From Chondrosia reniformis (Eukaryota > Porifera > Demospongiae > Chondrillida > Chondrillidae), in the NCBI GenBank assembly GCA_947172415.1, contig OX359192.1, positions 3,350,501 through 3,414,500 of the forward strand: 64,000 nt of DNA. The letters are read 5' to 3'. The notes beneath the pieces are model-generated. The model was not told the origin of the DNA, did no database searches, and saw only the letters and a list, made by a program, of their open reading frames with translations. Shown here piece after piece: positions 34,801-45,699 of this stretch (its first letter is position 1; every line of letters starts with the position of its first letter). A program made the translations under genes and the position numbers.

Positions 34801-36288
34801 TGTACTAGTTGCAAGTACTAGTTGTATTCACTAGTTGTATGGACTAGTACTAGCTATATTTACTAGTTGTGGGCGCTAGTTGTGTGTGGTAGTTCTATGT
34901 AGTAGTTCTATGTACAAATTGTAGGAACTAGTTTTGTGTTCTAGTTGTATGTATATACTAGTTGTATGTACTAGCTATGTACTAGGTGTATGTTCTAGTT
35001 GTAGGTACTAGTTTTATGTACTTGTTGTAGATTCTTGTACTTGTTATACTAGGTCCTAGGAAGGTACTAGTTGTATGTACTAGAAACTAGTTTTATGTAC
35101 TAGTTGTGTGTACTACTTTTATGAACTAGTTGTATGTACTAGTTGTATATAGTGATTGAGTTGTATTTACAATTTGCATGTACTAGTCATATGTTTGTGA
35201 ACAAGTTATATGTACTAGTTGTATGCACTAGCTGTATGTACTAGTTGTATGCGCTAGATATGAATCAGTTGTATGTACAAGTTGTATGTACTAGTTGTTT
35301 GCACTAGATGTATGTACTATTTACATATATTAGTTATATGTAGTAGTTGTGTGGACCAGTTTTATGTATGTTCTAGTTGTCAGTTCTAATACTAGTTTTA
35401 CTATGTACTAGGGAAGTACTAGTTGTATGTGCTTAATACTAGTTGTACGTACTGGTTGTATGATCTAATTATATGTATTAGATGTATGGACAAGTTGTGG
35501 GTAATAGTTGTATGTACTAGTTATATGTATTAGTTGTGTGTACTAATTGTATGTACTTTACCAGTTGTTCGTACTAGAACTAGTTGTATTTACTAGTTTT
35601 AGGTACTAATTGTATATACTCGTTGTTACTTGTATTTACTAATTACTAGTTGTATGTACTTGTTACTAGTTGTAGGAACCAGTTGTAGGTTTTATATAGT
35701 TGCATGTACTCGTTGCTACGTGTATGTACTAGTTCAATGTATTAGTTTATATACTAGTACTAGTTAAATTTACTAATTGTAGATACTATTTCAATATACT
35801 AGTTCTATGTTTGAGTTTTATATACTAGTAATATGAACTAGTTGTAGTACAAATTGTACGTAATCGATGTACGTACTAATTGTATGTACAAGTTGTTTGT
35901 ACTAGTTCTATGTACTATTTGTACATACTCGTTACTAGTTGTATGTACCAGTTGTATGTTGTAGTTTTATGTTCTAGTACTGGTTATATATACTAATTGT
36001 AGGTACAAATTGTATGTACTTTTTGTATGTGCAAGTAGTATATATATACAAGTTATGTTTGCTAGTTGTAAGTACTAGTCAAAAGTCCTATGTTCTAGTT
36101 ATATGCACTATTTTTATGTACTAATTATTATGTACTAGTTGCATGTACTAGTTGTATATAACAGTTTTATGTAGTCCTTCTATGTACTAGTTCTATGTAC
36201 TAGGTTAATGTACTACTTGTATGTTCTAATTGTATATATGAACTAGTTGTATGTACTAATTGGAAGTACTTTCTAGTACTAGTTATAT
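31858..36288 (+). repeat. 13-bp satellite, block 5 (4.4 kb)
   Basis: Plus-oriented satellite. The stretch 33,210-33,640 matches both flanks of the RLE LINE at 44,439-48,738 (44,200-44,438 and 48,739-48,890) and so shows that site before insertion. Repeats of several hundred bp (about 33,950-34,400 and 34,740-35,110) add another level of order. Confidence 0.95.
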
Positions 36289-36433
36289 CAGGATATCAGG
36301 CTATTTAATCTGGGGAGGCCAATTGCCTGAGGCTACTACAAAGGCACCCAGTACAAAAACAACAATATGCACAATAAATAAATAATAAATAAATAAATAA
36401 AATAGAATTGTCAATTCGGTTGTGTGCATATTG

Positions 36434-39400
36434 TTACCTAATACAAATTGTCGCTCGTGCATTAGAATAAAAGCGTTTACATAGTTCCGTAAAATTGTTG
36501 AGGCTGAGGTTAGGTGTTGCACGAATAGCTGTAGGTAGGCTGCGCCAGAGGGAAGCACCGGTAAAACTGAATGCCTTCTGTCCGAATGAAGACCTGACCA
36601 AGGGAAGATTAAGTTGGTAAGTGAAAGAGGAACGAGTGTTATGGTGGCAAGAAACATAAGAGAAGAGCCGAGACAGATAAGGGAGGATAAGCTGCGAAAC
36701 ATACACTGAGCCATGTGAAGTTTTCTTCTCAAGGTGAATCGTTAATCCAAGTTCTTGAAGAGCAGCGTGGAAGAAGAGTCACGACACCTATGAAGCACAA
36801 TCTTGCAACTAAAGTTCAGCAGCGATTCCAAGCAGCGAGATTCATCTTGAGTACAGCCAGACCAGATGACATCACAATAGTCAAAGTGGGGAAGGATGTA
36901 CGATTTAAGATAAGTGAGGAGGAGAGAGCGAGGGAGAAACCAAGAGAGTCTACGAAGAAGGTTGAGATGACAGCTTTCTTTTCTACAGATCATGTCAACA
37001 TGATCACTCCAAGTTAGGGTATCGTTTATAAGCACACCAAGATACTTGAACACTCGTACCTGATTAACAGTTACACCATCAACAAGAAGGTCCAAGCCAG
37101 TCTCAATTTTTCTTCTACTAGAGTGAAGGAGCATACATTTTGTTTTGCTTGCATTCAGTTGCAGTCCATTGCTGGCCATCCACAGGCTGGTTGCATCTAG
37201 ACACTGTTGAAGTGAAGAGTTTAAAGAAGCAAGATTACTACTTGTGATGTAGATGGCAGTGTCATCAGCAAAGAGAACAACAGAATTAGCAGGCAGGACT
37301 GAAGGCAGGTCATTGATAAAGGCAGAGAAGAGAGAAGGACCAAGCACAGAGCCTTGGGGAACACCAGTTGTGGGAAAACCAGGAGAGGAGAATGAATCAC
37401 TGACACGAGTAACCTGGCAACGATTGGAAAGATAAGACTTAAACCAAGCAACCATAGACGAGGAGAGCCCAAGTTGGGAAGGCTTAGACAAAAGAAGATC
37501 ATGGTTCACCGTGTCAAAAGCTTTAGAGATATCAAGAAACACAACCCCGATGAACTGTTTTCTGTCCAGAGCCTTGTACCAGTCATCCAAGCAGTGAAGA
37601 GGAAGCGTTTGGGTAGAATCCTTGGGCCGAAATCCAGATTGATAAGGGAAGAGAAGGTCGTTTTGTATGAGGTGAGAAGAAAACTGCTCCTGGACACACC
37701 TTTCTAGAAGTTTACTGCAGACTGGAAGCAGAGAGATGGGTCGGTAATTCATGGGTGAGACACGATCACCACCTTTGTGGAGTGGCTTAACCCAAGCACA
37801 CTTCCAGGATCCAGGAAAGATAGAAGAAGAAAGGGAGGAATTAAGGATAGACGACAGAGGGTAAGAGATGACAGATCGGCCAGCTAAAGGAGCAGAGGAA
37901 GGGATACCACCAAGTCCTGGAGAGCATCTAGGCCTAAGAGAAGCTAGGGTTTCTTCACACCAAGCAGGGGTAGTAGAGGTAAGAGATAGAGTAGACTGGG
38001 GAGGAGAAGCCAAAGCAGGGGGAGATAGAGGGGTACCAGTCCCTGAAGAAGAAACAGCAACAAAGTGGTTATTAAGAATATTGGCAACAGAAGAAGAGCT
38101 CATGTTGAAGCAAGACCAGTTTTCATGTGAAGAGGAAGAAACACCAGCTGCCTTAAGAGTATTCCATAGAGCAGAAGGATGAGCTTTGTTCCTGATTAAG
38201 CGAAGGAAATAGTTTTTCTTTGCCCTTCGTTGAAGTGACGTTACTCTATTCCTCTGTTCCTTGAATGCTTCCAATGATACCGTTAGTCGATTTTTCTTGA
38301 ACAGTCTAAACAGTTTATTCCGATGATCCATCTCGTCTCTGATATGTTTCGTGATCCAAGGGGCAGCATTCTTCTTGACACGTACTGTCTTCAGTGAGGC
38401 ATGTAGGTCCAAAACATCCAGCAAGAGTGAGTTAAAGATGTCGATCTTATCATCAAGGCTATCGAAGGCATCAATTATAGACCATGGTACAATAGAAAGA
38501 TCCTCTTCGAAGCTTACTTTGGAAAAGTTCTTAAATGACCTACCAGTTACTAAGCATGGATGAAGTTTAGGAACACTACAGTCGTTGTCAAGCATTATAG
38601 GCAGATGATCAGAGATAGCTAAGTCAAGAACAGAAGATTGGGATATGGGAACATTGGAAGTAACCATGAAGAGGTCAAGGATGGAATGTGAAGTAGAGGA
38701 GAAGTGAGTGGGGGAGCTAATGGGTTGCTGAAGAGAGTGGGAAGTCAGGAAGTTCAAGAGAAGTTTGGAGTAAGGTTTGTTCAGATTAGCCATGTCCACA
38801 TTGAAATCTCCACAGGCAACAAGGTTCTTTTTGGCAATCATCATTTTTTCAATGCTGTTACACACATCATGGACTGACGGGGAAGGTAGATTCGGAGGAC
38901 GATAGAAGCAGCCAAAGACAAGAGGGGAAGAGAACAGCCTGGAATCAATAGAGACCCACAAGTACTCAACGCCAGAGGCAGAAGGCCCACAAGAAAGGAG
39001 AGCACAGGACAGATGATCAGCATAGTACACAGCAACACCTCCGCCACACCGAGAGCGATCACAACGATACAAAGTATAACCAGGAAGATACAACTCACCA
39101 TCACCAACAGATGAATCCAGCCAAGTTTCAGAAAGGGCCAAGACTTCAGGACGGACAGAGGACACCAGGCAAGCAACATGGTCAAAGTGACGGATGAGGC
39201 TGCGGGCGTTGAGGTGTGCGAGTTGTAACATCTTCTTCGGGTCTGATTTCTTCAGTCGCGGCTCTTGGCTGTCAGCCCAGGGTCCTGGGTTAGGTTTCAC
39301 ATCTCCAAAACTGAGCAGTAGTTTGTTTCCTCCTCCGCTAGGTTCCAGTAAGTTTTTTATGATCTCTTGCGCTTTCTTCCTAGACCGACTTAGGTGTGAA

Positions 39401-39450
39401 AAAGCATCAATCGGTCGGTACTTCGGCAGAAGAGATGTTGAGAATCTTTA
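36434..39450 (-). pseudogene. CR1/L2-like ORF2: AP endonuclease plus reverse transcriptase, one frameshift
   Basis: The frame is open from about 39,450, with no clear ATG. It passes a 2A-like NPGP motif and then codes for an APE-type endonuclease with its catalytic set visible: HLNARSL, SETWLD, GDFNVDM and ISDHLPI. The RT follows, with YRPISLLPVCSKLLE, FLDISKAFDTVNH (motif A), GVPQGSVLGP (motif B) and LFADDTAIY (motif C). A 1-nt frameshift near 36,780 (in GACTCTTCTTCC) sends the frame into a TAA at 36,744. The correct C-terminal block (LGLTIHLEK...FSYVSCHHNTRSS...GASLWRSLP) continues in another frame to about 36,434. One indel is the only damage seen, so the copy is young. Confidence 0.88.
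39280..39330 (-). other. 2A-like peptide at the N-terminus of the CR1/L2-like ORF
   Basis: Codons read KLLLSFGDVKPNPGPW. The viral-type 2A consensus ends D(V/I)ExNPGP, and here only the E is replaced (by K). 2A-like peptides at this place are known in APE-type LINEs and can cause ribosomes to release the upstream piece. Whether the K form works is unknown. Confidence 0.65.
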
Positions 39451-39590
39451 CACATACACAGACGGATACTCATAGCAATATAACGAGTCATCTTCAGCAG
39501 TCCTTAGGTAATTCTTCGCAAACAATGCGATCCATATCAGGGCTGGCAACACAGCAAGTACACGAGCAAGTACGCGAGCCGCCATACCTT

Positions 39591-40060
39591 ACTAGTGTTA
39601 CGACTAGTTGAATGTACTCGTTGTATACACTAATTGTGTATACTAGTTGTGTGTACTAGTTGTATGAACTAGTCATATGTACTAGTTTTATGTACTGGTT
39701 GTGTTTACTAGTTGTATGTACAAGTAGTATGTACTAGTTCTATGTACTAGTAGTGTGTACTCATTGCTAACTGTGTGTACTAGTTCTATGTACTAGTTTT
39801 ATATACTAGTACTAGTTATATTTACTAGATGTATGTACAAGTTGTATGTACTAGTTCTAGTAAGCTTGAGTACTAGTTAATCTATTTACTAAGTAGGCAC
39901 TAGTAAAATGTAATACTAGTTGGAGTTCTAGTTTAATATCCTAGTTGTATGTACTATTTATATGTACTAATTTTATGTGTATGTTTCAATCATAGGTACT
40001 AGTTGTAAATACAAGTTGTATGAAGTAGTTGTTAGCCTAGTTGTATGTGCTAGTTGTATG
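39591..40060 (+). repeat. 13-bp satellite, block 6
   Basis: Plus-oriented satellite between the CR1-like LINE and the truncated Penelope copy. Its variant order matches about 59,410-60,110. Confidence 0.95.
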
Positions 40061-40603
40061 AAAAATCTAATATACCATTTTCGTACATGCTATATGCCTA
40101 TTCTGTAAAAAGAGCCTATAGGGGAACTAAACCTAAAGAGAGCTTTAGATGAAGATACAGGAGTCTTTTCTTCCTTCTTTTCCTTTCTTTCATCTTCTTC
40201 TCCACGGGGTCAGACAGCCGTTTCTGGGAATTTCACCCTTCATCAGTGATCCTGGGAGTCTTTGTCTTGTTTTTTATCTTGATCTTCTGTGAATCCTTGG
40301 CTCTCTATGCTAAATCTAGGGGCCTTATATACACTATTTTGGCGCCAAAAGTTAAATAAGGTGTTAACTAAGACACATGATGAAATTTAATTTTATGAAA
40401 GGAATGTAGGTCCAATTAATTTTATGAATTAATTATAAATCTATTAGTAATCTTGCTTGTACAGGTAAAACAGACTCAGCGTAACTATAGACACAAGTAG
40501 GACATATTACATAAGTCTACCTTTCTAGTAGTAACATTTCTTTGGAGGTGGGGTAACACAATATGGGGTAACACAAGACAGTCCTTAAGCATACTAGCTA
40601 CTA
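40061..40603 (-). mobile_element. Second, 5'-truncated Penelope-like copy (3' 543 bp)
   Basis: Near-identical to 29,519-30,068, ending at ...CTAGCTACT. A 7-nt deletion removes part of the coding tail (CTTAGGTCTT region). Comparison with the unfilled order at about 24,100-24,200 suggests about 65 bp of satellite is missing at this insertion. There is no target duplication. Confidence 0.85.
40207..40256 (-). ncRNA. Hammerhead ribozyme, second Penelope-like copy
   Basis: Same core as the copy at 29,666: CTGATGA (40,246-40,240), GAAAC and the GGCTGTC cleavage region. Stem II GGG/CCC is kept. The only change within it is in its loop (TGGAATT to TGAAATT), and a T-to-C change lies outside the core downstream. 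Confidence 0.7.
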
Positions 40604-41228
40604 CTACTAGTTGTGTGTAATAGTTGTATGTACTAGTTGTATATACCAGTTGTTAGTACTAGCTATATTTTCTAGTTGTATAAACTAGTTGTATGTACTA
40701 GTACTAGTTGTATGTACTAGTCCTAGTTATATTTACTAGTGGTAAGTACAAATTATATGTGCCAATATAGGCTGTATGCACATACTAGCACTTGTTATAT
40801 TTACTATTTGTAGGTATTAGTTGTATGTAATAGTTGTATGTAATAGTTGTATGTTCTAATTGTATGAACTAATTTTATGTACTAGTTGTATGTACTGGTT
40901 ATATACTAGTTGTATGTATTAGTTGTATAAACTAGTGGTATGTACTAGTTGTGTGTACTAGTTGTGTGTATTAACTGTTGGTATTATTTATATACTAATT
41001 GCATGTGCTAGTTCTAATATGTACTAGTACTAGTAATATTTACTAGTTGTAGGTACTAGTTTTATGAACTACTTGTATGTACTAGTACTAGTACTAGGTA
41101 TATTCAGTAGTTGTAATAGTTGGAGGTCTAGTATGATGTACTTGTTGAATGTACTATTTATATGTACCAGTTATATGTGAATGTTCTAGTCAAAGGTACT
41201 AATTGTAAGTACAAATTGTATGAAATAG
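40604..41228 (+). repeat. 13-bp satellite, block 7
   Basis: Plus-oriented satellite. It has the same order as about 53,400-53,865, and like that block leads straight into the spacer. Confidence 0.95.
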
Positions 41229-42030
41229 CGTACCAAAGACCGTTCCTAGGATAAAAATGGCCGCAGAACTCAATTAAATGATCCCCTAAGCTCTACAACC
41301 TATCTCCGAGTTTAAAATGGCTGCTGATTTCGAAAATATGGGCTATGAAGCCATACCGAAGACCGTTTCTAGGTTAAAAATGGCCGCCAAATCTGATTAA
41401 AGGGTCTCCGTAGCTCTAAGACCTGAGTTAAAATGGTTTATAAATTCTCGCAAATATGGGCTATGAAAACGTACCAAAGACCGTTCTTAGGATAAAAATG
41501 GCCGCTGAACTCGATAAAAGTGTCCCCGAAGCCCTACGACTTATCTCCGAGTTAAAATGGCTGCCGATTTCAAAGATATTGGCTATGAATCTGTAACGAA
41601 GACTGTTCCTAGGATAACAAGCAGTTTGAGTTTAAAAACTCGTGGGGCTCTTGCCCCTTGAATTTACTAGAACTACTTGGCCGCATCATTGGCCTTTGAC
41701 ATATTACTCTTAATCTTAACGATTGAGGACACTTAAGTGTCCTAAAAATTGTATATAGCGACAGAAAACCTTCGTTAACTAAAGCTTCCTGAACGCCACC
41801 ATTTGCAAAAACGATGTATGGACGTTTAAATTAAGTGTTACAATAGTTGCGTATGAACTCGTATTATACATCTATCGACGTATAAAATGTGTTATAATAG
41901 TTGCGTATGAACTCGTATTGTATAAATATTTATATATATATATCCATAACATGAGGCCATACATAAATTGCGTTATGAAAATAATAGCGGGGGCTGCCGA
42001 ACTCTATTAAAGGGATCCCCTGTTTGTATT
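41229..42030 (+). repeat. Satellite-associated spacer, copy 1
   Basis: Four degenerate units of about 121 bp (TACC(A/G)AAGACCGTT, AAAATGGCCGC, CCGAGTTAAAATGGCTG) start near 41,230, 41,353, 41,472 and 41,591. A 300-bp tail follows, with a hairpin GGGGCTCTTGCCCC-type element, an 18-bp palindrome AGGACACTTAAGTGTCCT (about 41,727), two ~57-bp repeats (GTTATAATAGTTGCG type) and a (TA)n tract. No coding frame is evident. Confidence 0.85.
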
Positions 42031-44438
42031 ATATATGTGTACTAGTTATATTTTTATGTATTAGTTATATGTAGTAGGTATGTGTAATAGTTATTTGTAC
42101 TAGTTATATGTACTAGTTGTATGTATATACTAGTTGTATGTTCTAGTTGTATGCACTAGTTGAATGTACTAGGTGTAGGTTCTTGTAGTAGTTGTACTTG
42201 GTACTAGGAAGGTACTTGTTGTATGTACGTCGTTATGAACGAGTTGTACGCGCTAGTTTTATGTATGAACTAGTTGTATGTAGTAGCTATATACAAGTTG
42301 TGTATACAAGTTGTACATTCTAGTATTATGTTCTCGTTCTATGAACTAGTTGTATGTACTAGTTTATAGTTGTATGTACTAGTTGTATATATGTACTATG
42401 TGTATGTACTATTTATAAATACCAGTTATTTGTGTATGGACTAGTTATATCTGCTAGTTGTATGCACTAGCTGTAAGTACTAGTTGTATGTACTATATAT
42501 AATTACAAGGTATATGTGTATTTACTGGGTATATGTAGTAGGTATATGTAATAGTTATTTGACCTAGTTGTTTGGTCTAGTTGTTTGGTCTAGTTTTATA
42601 TACTAGTTGAATGTACTAGTTGCAAGTACTAATTGCATGTTCTAGTTGTGTGTATTATTTGGTATGTACTAGTTGTATGTACTAGTAGCATGTACTAGTT
42701 GTATGAACGAGTTTTATGTACTAGTCCTAGTTATATTTACTAGTTGTAGATACTAGTTGTATGTAGAAGTTTTATGTAGTAGTTGTTTGTTCGAATTGTT
42801 TGTACTAGTGGAATGTACTAATTGTATGTAATTGTTATGTACTAGTAATGTGTAAGTACTATTTATATGTAGTAGCTATATATACTAGTTATATGTACAA
42901 GTTGTATGTACTAGTTATATGTACTAGATGCATGTACTATTTATATATACTAGGTGTATTTATTAGTTGTATGTGGTAGTTGTATGTACTAGTTGGATGT
43001 TCCATTTGGAGATTCTAATACTAGTTATATTAGATACTAGGTAGGTACTAGTTGTTTGTACTAGACACTAGTTGTATGTACTAGTTATATGGACTAGTGT
43101 GTAATTGTTGTATGTTCTACTTATAGGTACTCGTTATATTTTTATGTATTAGATATTTATGCTAGTTGTATGTACTAGTAATTTGCACTAGTTGTACGTA
43201 CTATTTATATGTACTATTTATATGTGTATGTACCAGGTATATGTACTACTTGTATGTAGTAGCTGTATGTACTGGTTGCATGTACTAATTGCATGTACTA
43301 GTTGTATGTACTATTACTAGTTATATTTACTCGTTATAGGTGCTAGTTGTATTTACTAGCTGTATGTGGTAGTAGTATGTACTAGTTGTATGTGGTAGTA
43401 GTATGTACTAGTTGTATTTATTGGTTGCATGTACTAATTGCATGTACTAGTTGTATATACTAGATGCATGCACTATCTATATGTACTAGATGTAGCTGAT
43501 AGTTGTATATACTAGTTGTATGGACGGGTTGTATGTTCTAAATATAGGTTCTAATACTAGTTATACTAGGACCTAGGTAGGCACTAGTTGTTTGCACTAG
43601 ATACAAGTTGTATGTACTAGTTGTATGTACTAGTTGTGTGCAATTGTTGTATGTACTAGTTGTATGTACTATTTACATGTACTAGTTGTGAGTACTAGTT
43701 GTATGTACTAGTTGAGTGCAATTGTTGTATGTACTAGTTGTACGTACTATTTACATGTACTAGTTGTATGTACTAGTTGTATATACGGCTTATATGTATT
43801 CGTTTTATTTGTATGAACTAGATATATGTACTAGTTGAACGTCTTATTTATATGTACTATTTATATGTGTATGTACCAGTTATATGTACTAGCTGTATGT
43901 ACATGCGGTATATAAAAATTCCATATACTAGTTGTATGTACTAATTGTAGGTACTAGTTGTATGTACTAGATATGAACCAGTTGTATTTACTAGTTGTTT
44001 GCACTAGTTGTATGTACTAGTTGTATTTACTAGTTTTATGTACTAGTTGTATGTACTAGCTATGAATTAGTTGTATTTATTATTTATATGTACCAGTTGT
44101 ATGAATTAGTTGTATGTACTAGTTGTGTGTACTATTTGTGTACTAATTGTATTCACTTGATGTATTTACTAGTTGTATATACTAGTTGTAGGTTCCAGTA
44201 CTAGTTATACTAGTTACTAGGTAGGTACTAGTTGTATGTACGAGATACTAGTTGTATGTACTAGTTGTTTGTACTATTTATATGTACCAATTGTATGTAG
44301 TAGTTATATGTACTAGTTGAGTGTAATTATTGTATGTACTAGTTGTATATACTATTTATATACTAGTTGTATATACTGGTTGTATGAACTACTTATATGA
44401 ACTCGTTATATTTGTATGTACTAGATATATGTAGTAGT
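42031..44438 (+). repeat. 13-bp satellite, block 8
   Basis: It starts in the same order as blocks at 15,421 and 54,699. The last 18 bp, CTAGATATATGTAGTAGT (44,421-44,438), are duplicated after the LINE at 48,739-48,756. Confidence 0.95.
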
Positions 44439-44439
44439 C

Positions 44440-45699
44440 GTGGGAATTGGAGGCTGTGGTTCCGAGCTGACAAGAGGATGGGTATTGTCCAGTTCAACCA
44501 CCCGACGGAGCAGGGTGCTTAGCCCCTCATGTGGCATCCTGTGGCTAAATCTGCCTCCCTGTCAGTATGGGCTAACCCCCGGCTGGCAGCTACACTGGGT
44601 TATGTTACGTCATGAGAATAACAATTTTCAAGACAGGCTGTGGCCTAGGTGCACCAGTGGTGAAGAAAACCCTGGGTCAACCAGAATAGGCGATTCCACT
44701 GGTGCCTCACAGGTAGATGTACCTGAATGTAATAACCCTTCTTTGGTCCCCGTGACGGGCCAACCAGCCCTATGGACCGAGGAAATGGTTAGGGCACTAA
44801 TTGATTGCTTTGAGCGATCTGAACCCAAAAGAGGTGGCTATCAGAAGCGTTTAGAGCGGGAATGGCTGAGCAAATACCCACATTTGCCTCAGACCGGTCG
44901 AACCCTTGCCTTCCAAGCCAAAAGGAGCTTGGCAGGAGACGGAGTATTGCAAGTAACGGGTAGCCGAGATTTAGATTTGGTTAATGATGCACCGCAAGGT
45001 GCCTCTAGAAGGAGAAGGATCCAAGGGGTGATCTGGAACCTTCAGAGGGATAATATCCTCATGGAGCTCTACCGAGAAAGTAAGCCCATGGAAAAGGGGT
45101 ATGCCGAGCGGTTGTACCAGGCTTGGAATGCTGCAATGCCAGACCATAAAACCACAAAGGTAGCGCTAACTACAAGACTTAGTAGAATCCGCAGAGGTCA
45201 AGGTCTCTCGAGACTAAACCTTGTGGAACCTGACTCTTGTGGTTTAGCCACCCTAACTGGGACTGTGGAGGAAGGTGTGGGAGCCCAGGGACAGGAGGAG
45301 CTTCACCAAGTTCAGGCTGGGACTGAACAAAATGGTGAGCAGCCTGCAGTCCATGTTGAAACTCCTGCACATGATCATCCCAGACCCAGGACAAGTGGCA
45401 ATGATAATCTGATGCAACTTTTAGGCAAAGCAAAAGATGCCTGTCTCCGAAAGAAACCTGGAGATTTCTCTGGTAGAAAACCCTGTGGGGCGGTGCGGTT
45501 CAACCATGTTGATACGGCACTGCTTCAGGAGGCCAATGATTGGGTGGAGAAAGAGTGGCAGGAAGGCCCTAGGTCGGCCTGGCACCTGAACTGCCTGGTC
45601 TACTCTGTTGCTATGGCTGTGAGGGGAAAAACAACCTACGAATTGCAGCCATGCAACCAGGGAAGGAAATCAGATAATCAGAAGGGAAGTAAGAGATAG
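44440..45699 (+). CDS. N-terminal part of the RLE LINE protein with two Myb-like segments
   Basis: The frame is open from the first base of the element; the first ATG is at 44,602. Two related tryptophan-anchored helical segments occur: LWTEEMVRALIDCFERSEPK (about 44,770) with YQKRLEREWLSKYP, and WNLQRDNILMELYRESKP (about 45,035) with YAERLYQAWNAAMP. They look like tandem Myb/SANT-type DNA-binding repeats, a usual way for RLE LINEs to find targets. It ends at TAG 45,697-45,699. The RT frame continues in the same frame after it, so the TAG is either a nonsense change or a read-through point. Start choice is uncertain because R2-group proteins can initiate without AUG. Confidence 0.75.
   Translation: MGIGGCGSELTRGWVLSSSTTRRSRVLSPSCGILWLNLPPCQYGLTPGWQLHWVMLRHENNNFQDRLWPRCTSGEENPGSTRIGDSTGASQVDVPECNNPSLVPVTGQPALWTEEMVRALIDCFERSEPKRGGYQKRLEREWLSKYPHLPQTGRTLAFQAKRSLAGDGVLQVTGSRDLDLVNDAPQGASRRRRIQGVIWNLQRDNILMELYRESKPMEKGYAERLYQAWNAAMPDHKTTKVALTTRLSRIRRGQGLSRLNLVEPDSCGLATLTGTVEEGVGAQGQEELHQVQAGTEQNGEQPAVHVETPAHDHPRPRTSGNDNLMQLLGKAKDACLRKKPGDFSGRKPCGAVRFNHVDTALLQEANDWVEKEWQEGPRSAWHLNCLVYSVAMAVRGKTTYELQPCNQGRKSDNQKGSKR

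Larger units (their letters stand above)
36289..39590 (-). mobile_element. CR1/L2-like non-LTR retrotransposon
   Basis: Minus-strand LINE in the satellite. The 3' end carries an (ATTT)n-like tract (about 36,375-36,405) and finishes in two copies of CCTGATAT, the short tandem end typical of CR1-type elements. The unfilled site is seen at about 59,395-59,440 (TTATATAAACTAGTGTTAGG); compared with it a couple of bases are missing and no clear target duplication is present. The 5' end lies near 39,590, about 140 bp upstream of the ORF, so any ORF1 is absent. Confidence 0.85.

Noticed and set aside
38000-38600. Plus-strand ORFs across the CR1-like LINE
   Set aside because: They are antisense shadows of the endonuclease/RT frame and have no domain of their own.
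44439-44560. HDV-like self-cleaving ribozyme at the RLE LINE 5' end
   Set aside because: GGAGGC and GCCTCC could pair, but I could not lay out the nested double pseudoknot. It needs a structure search.
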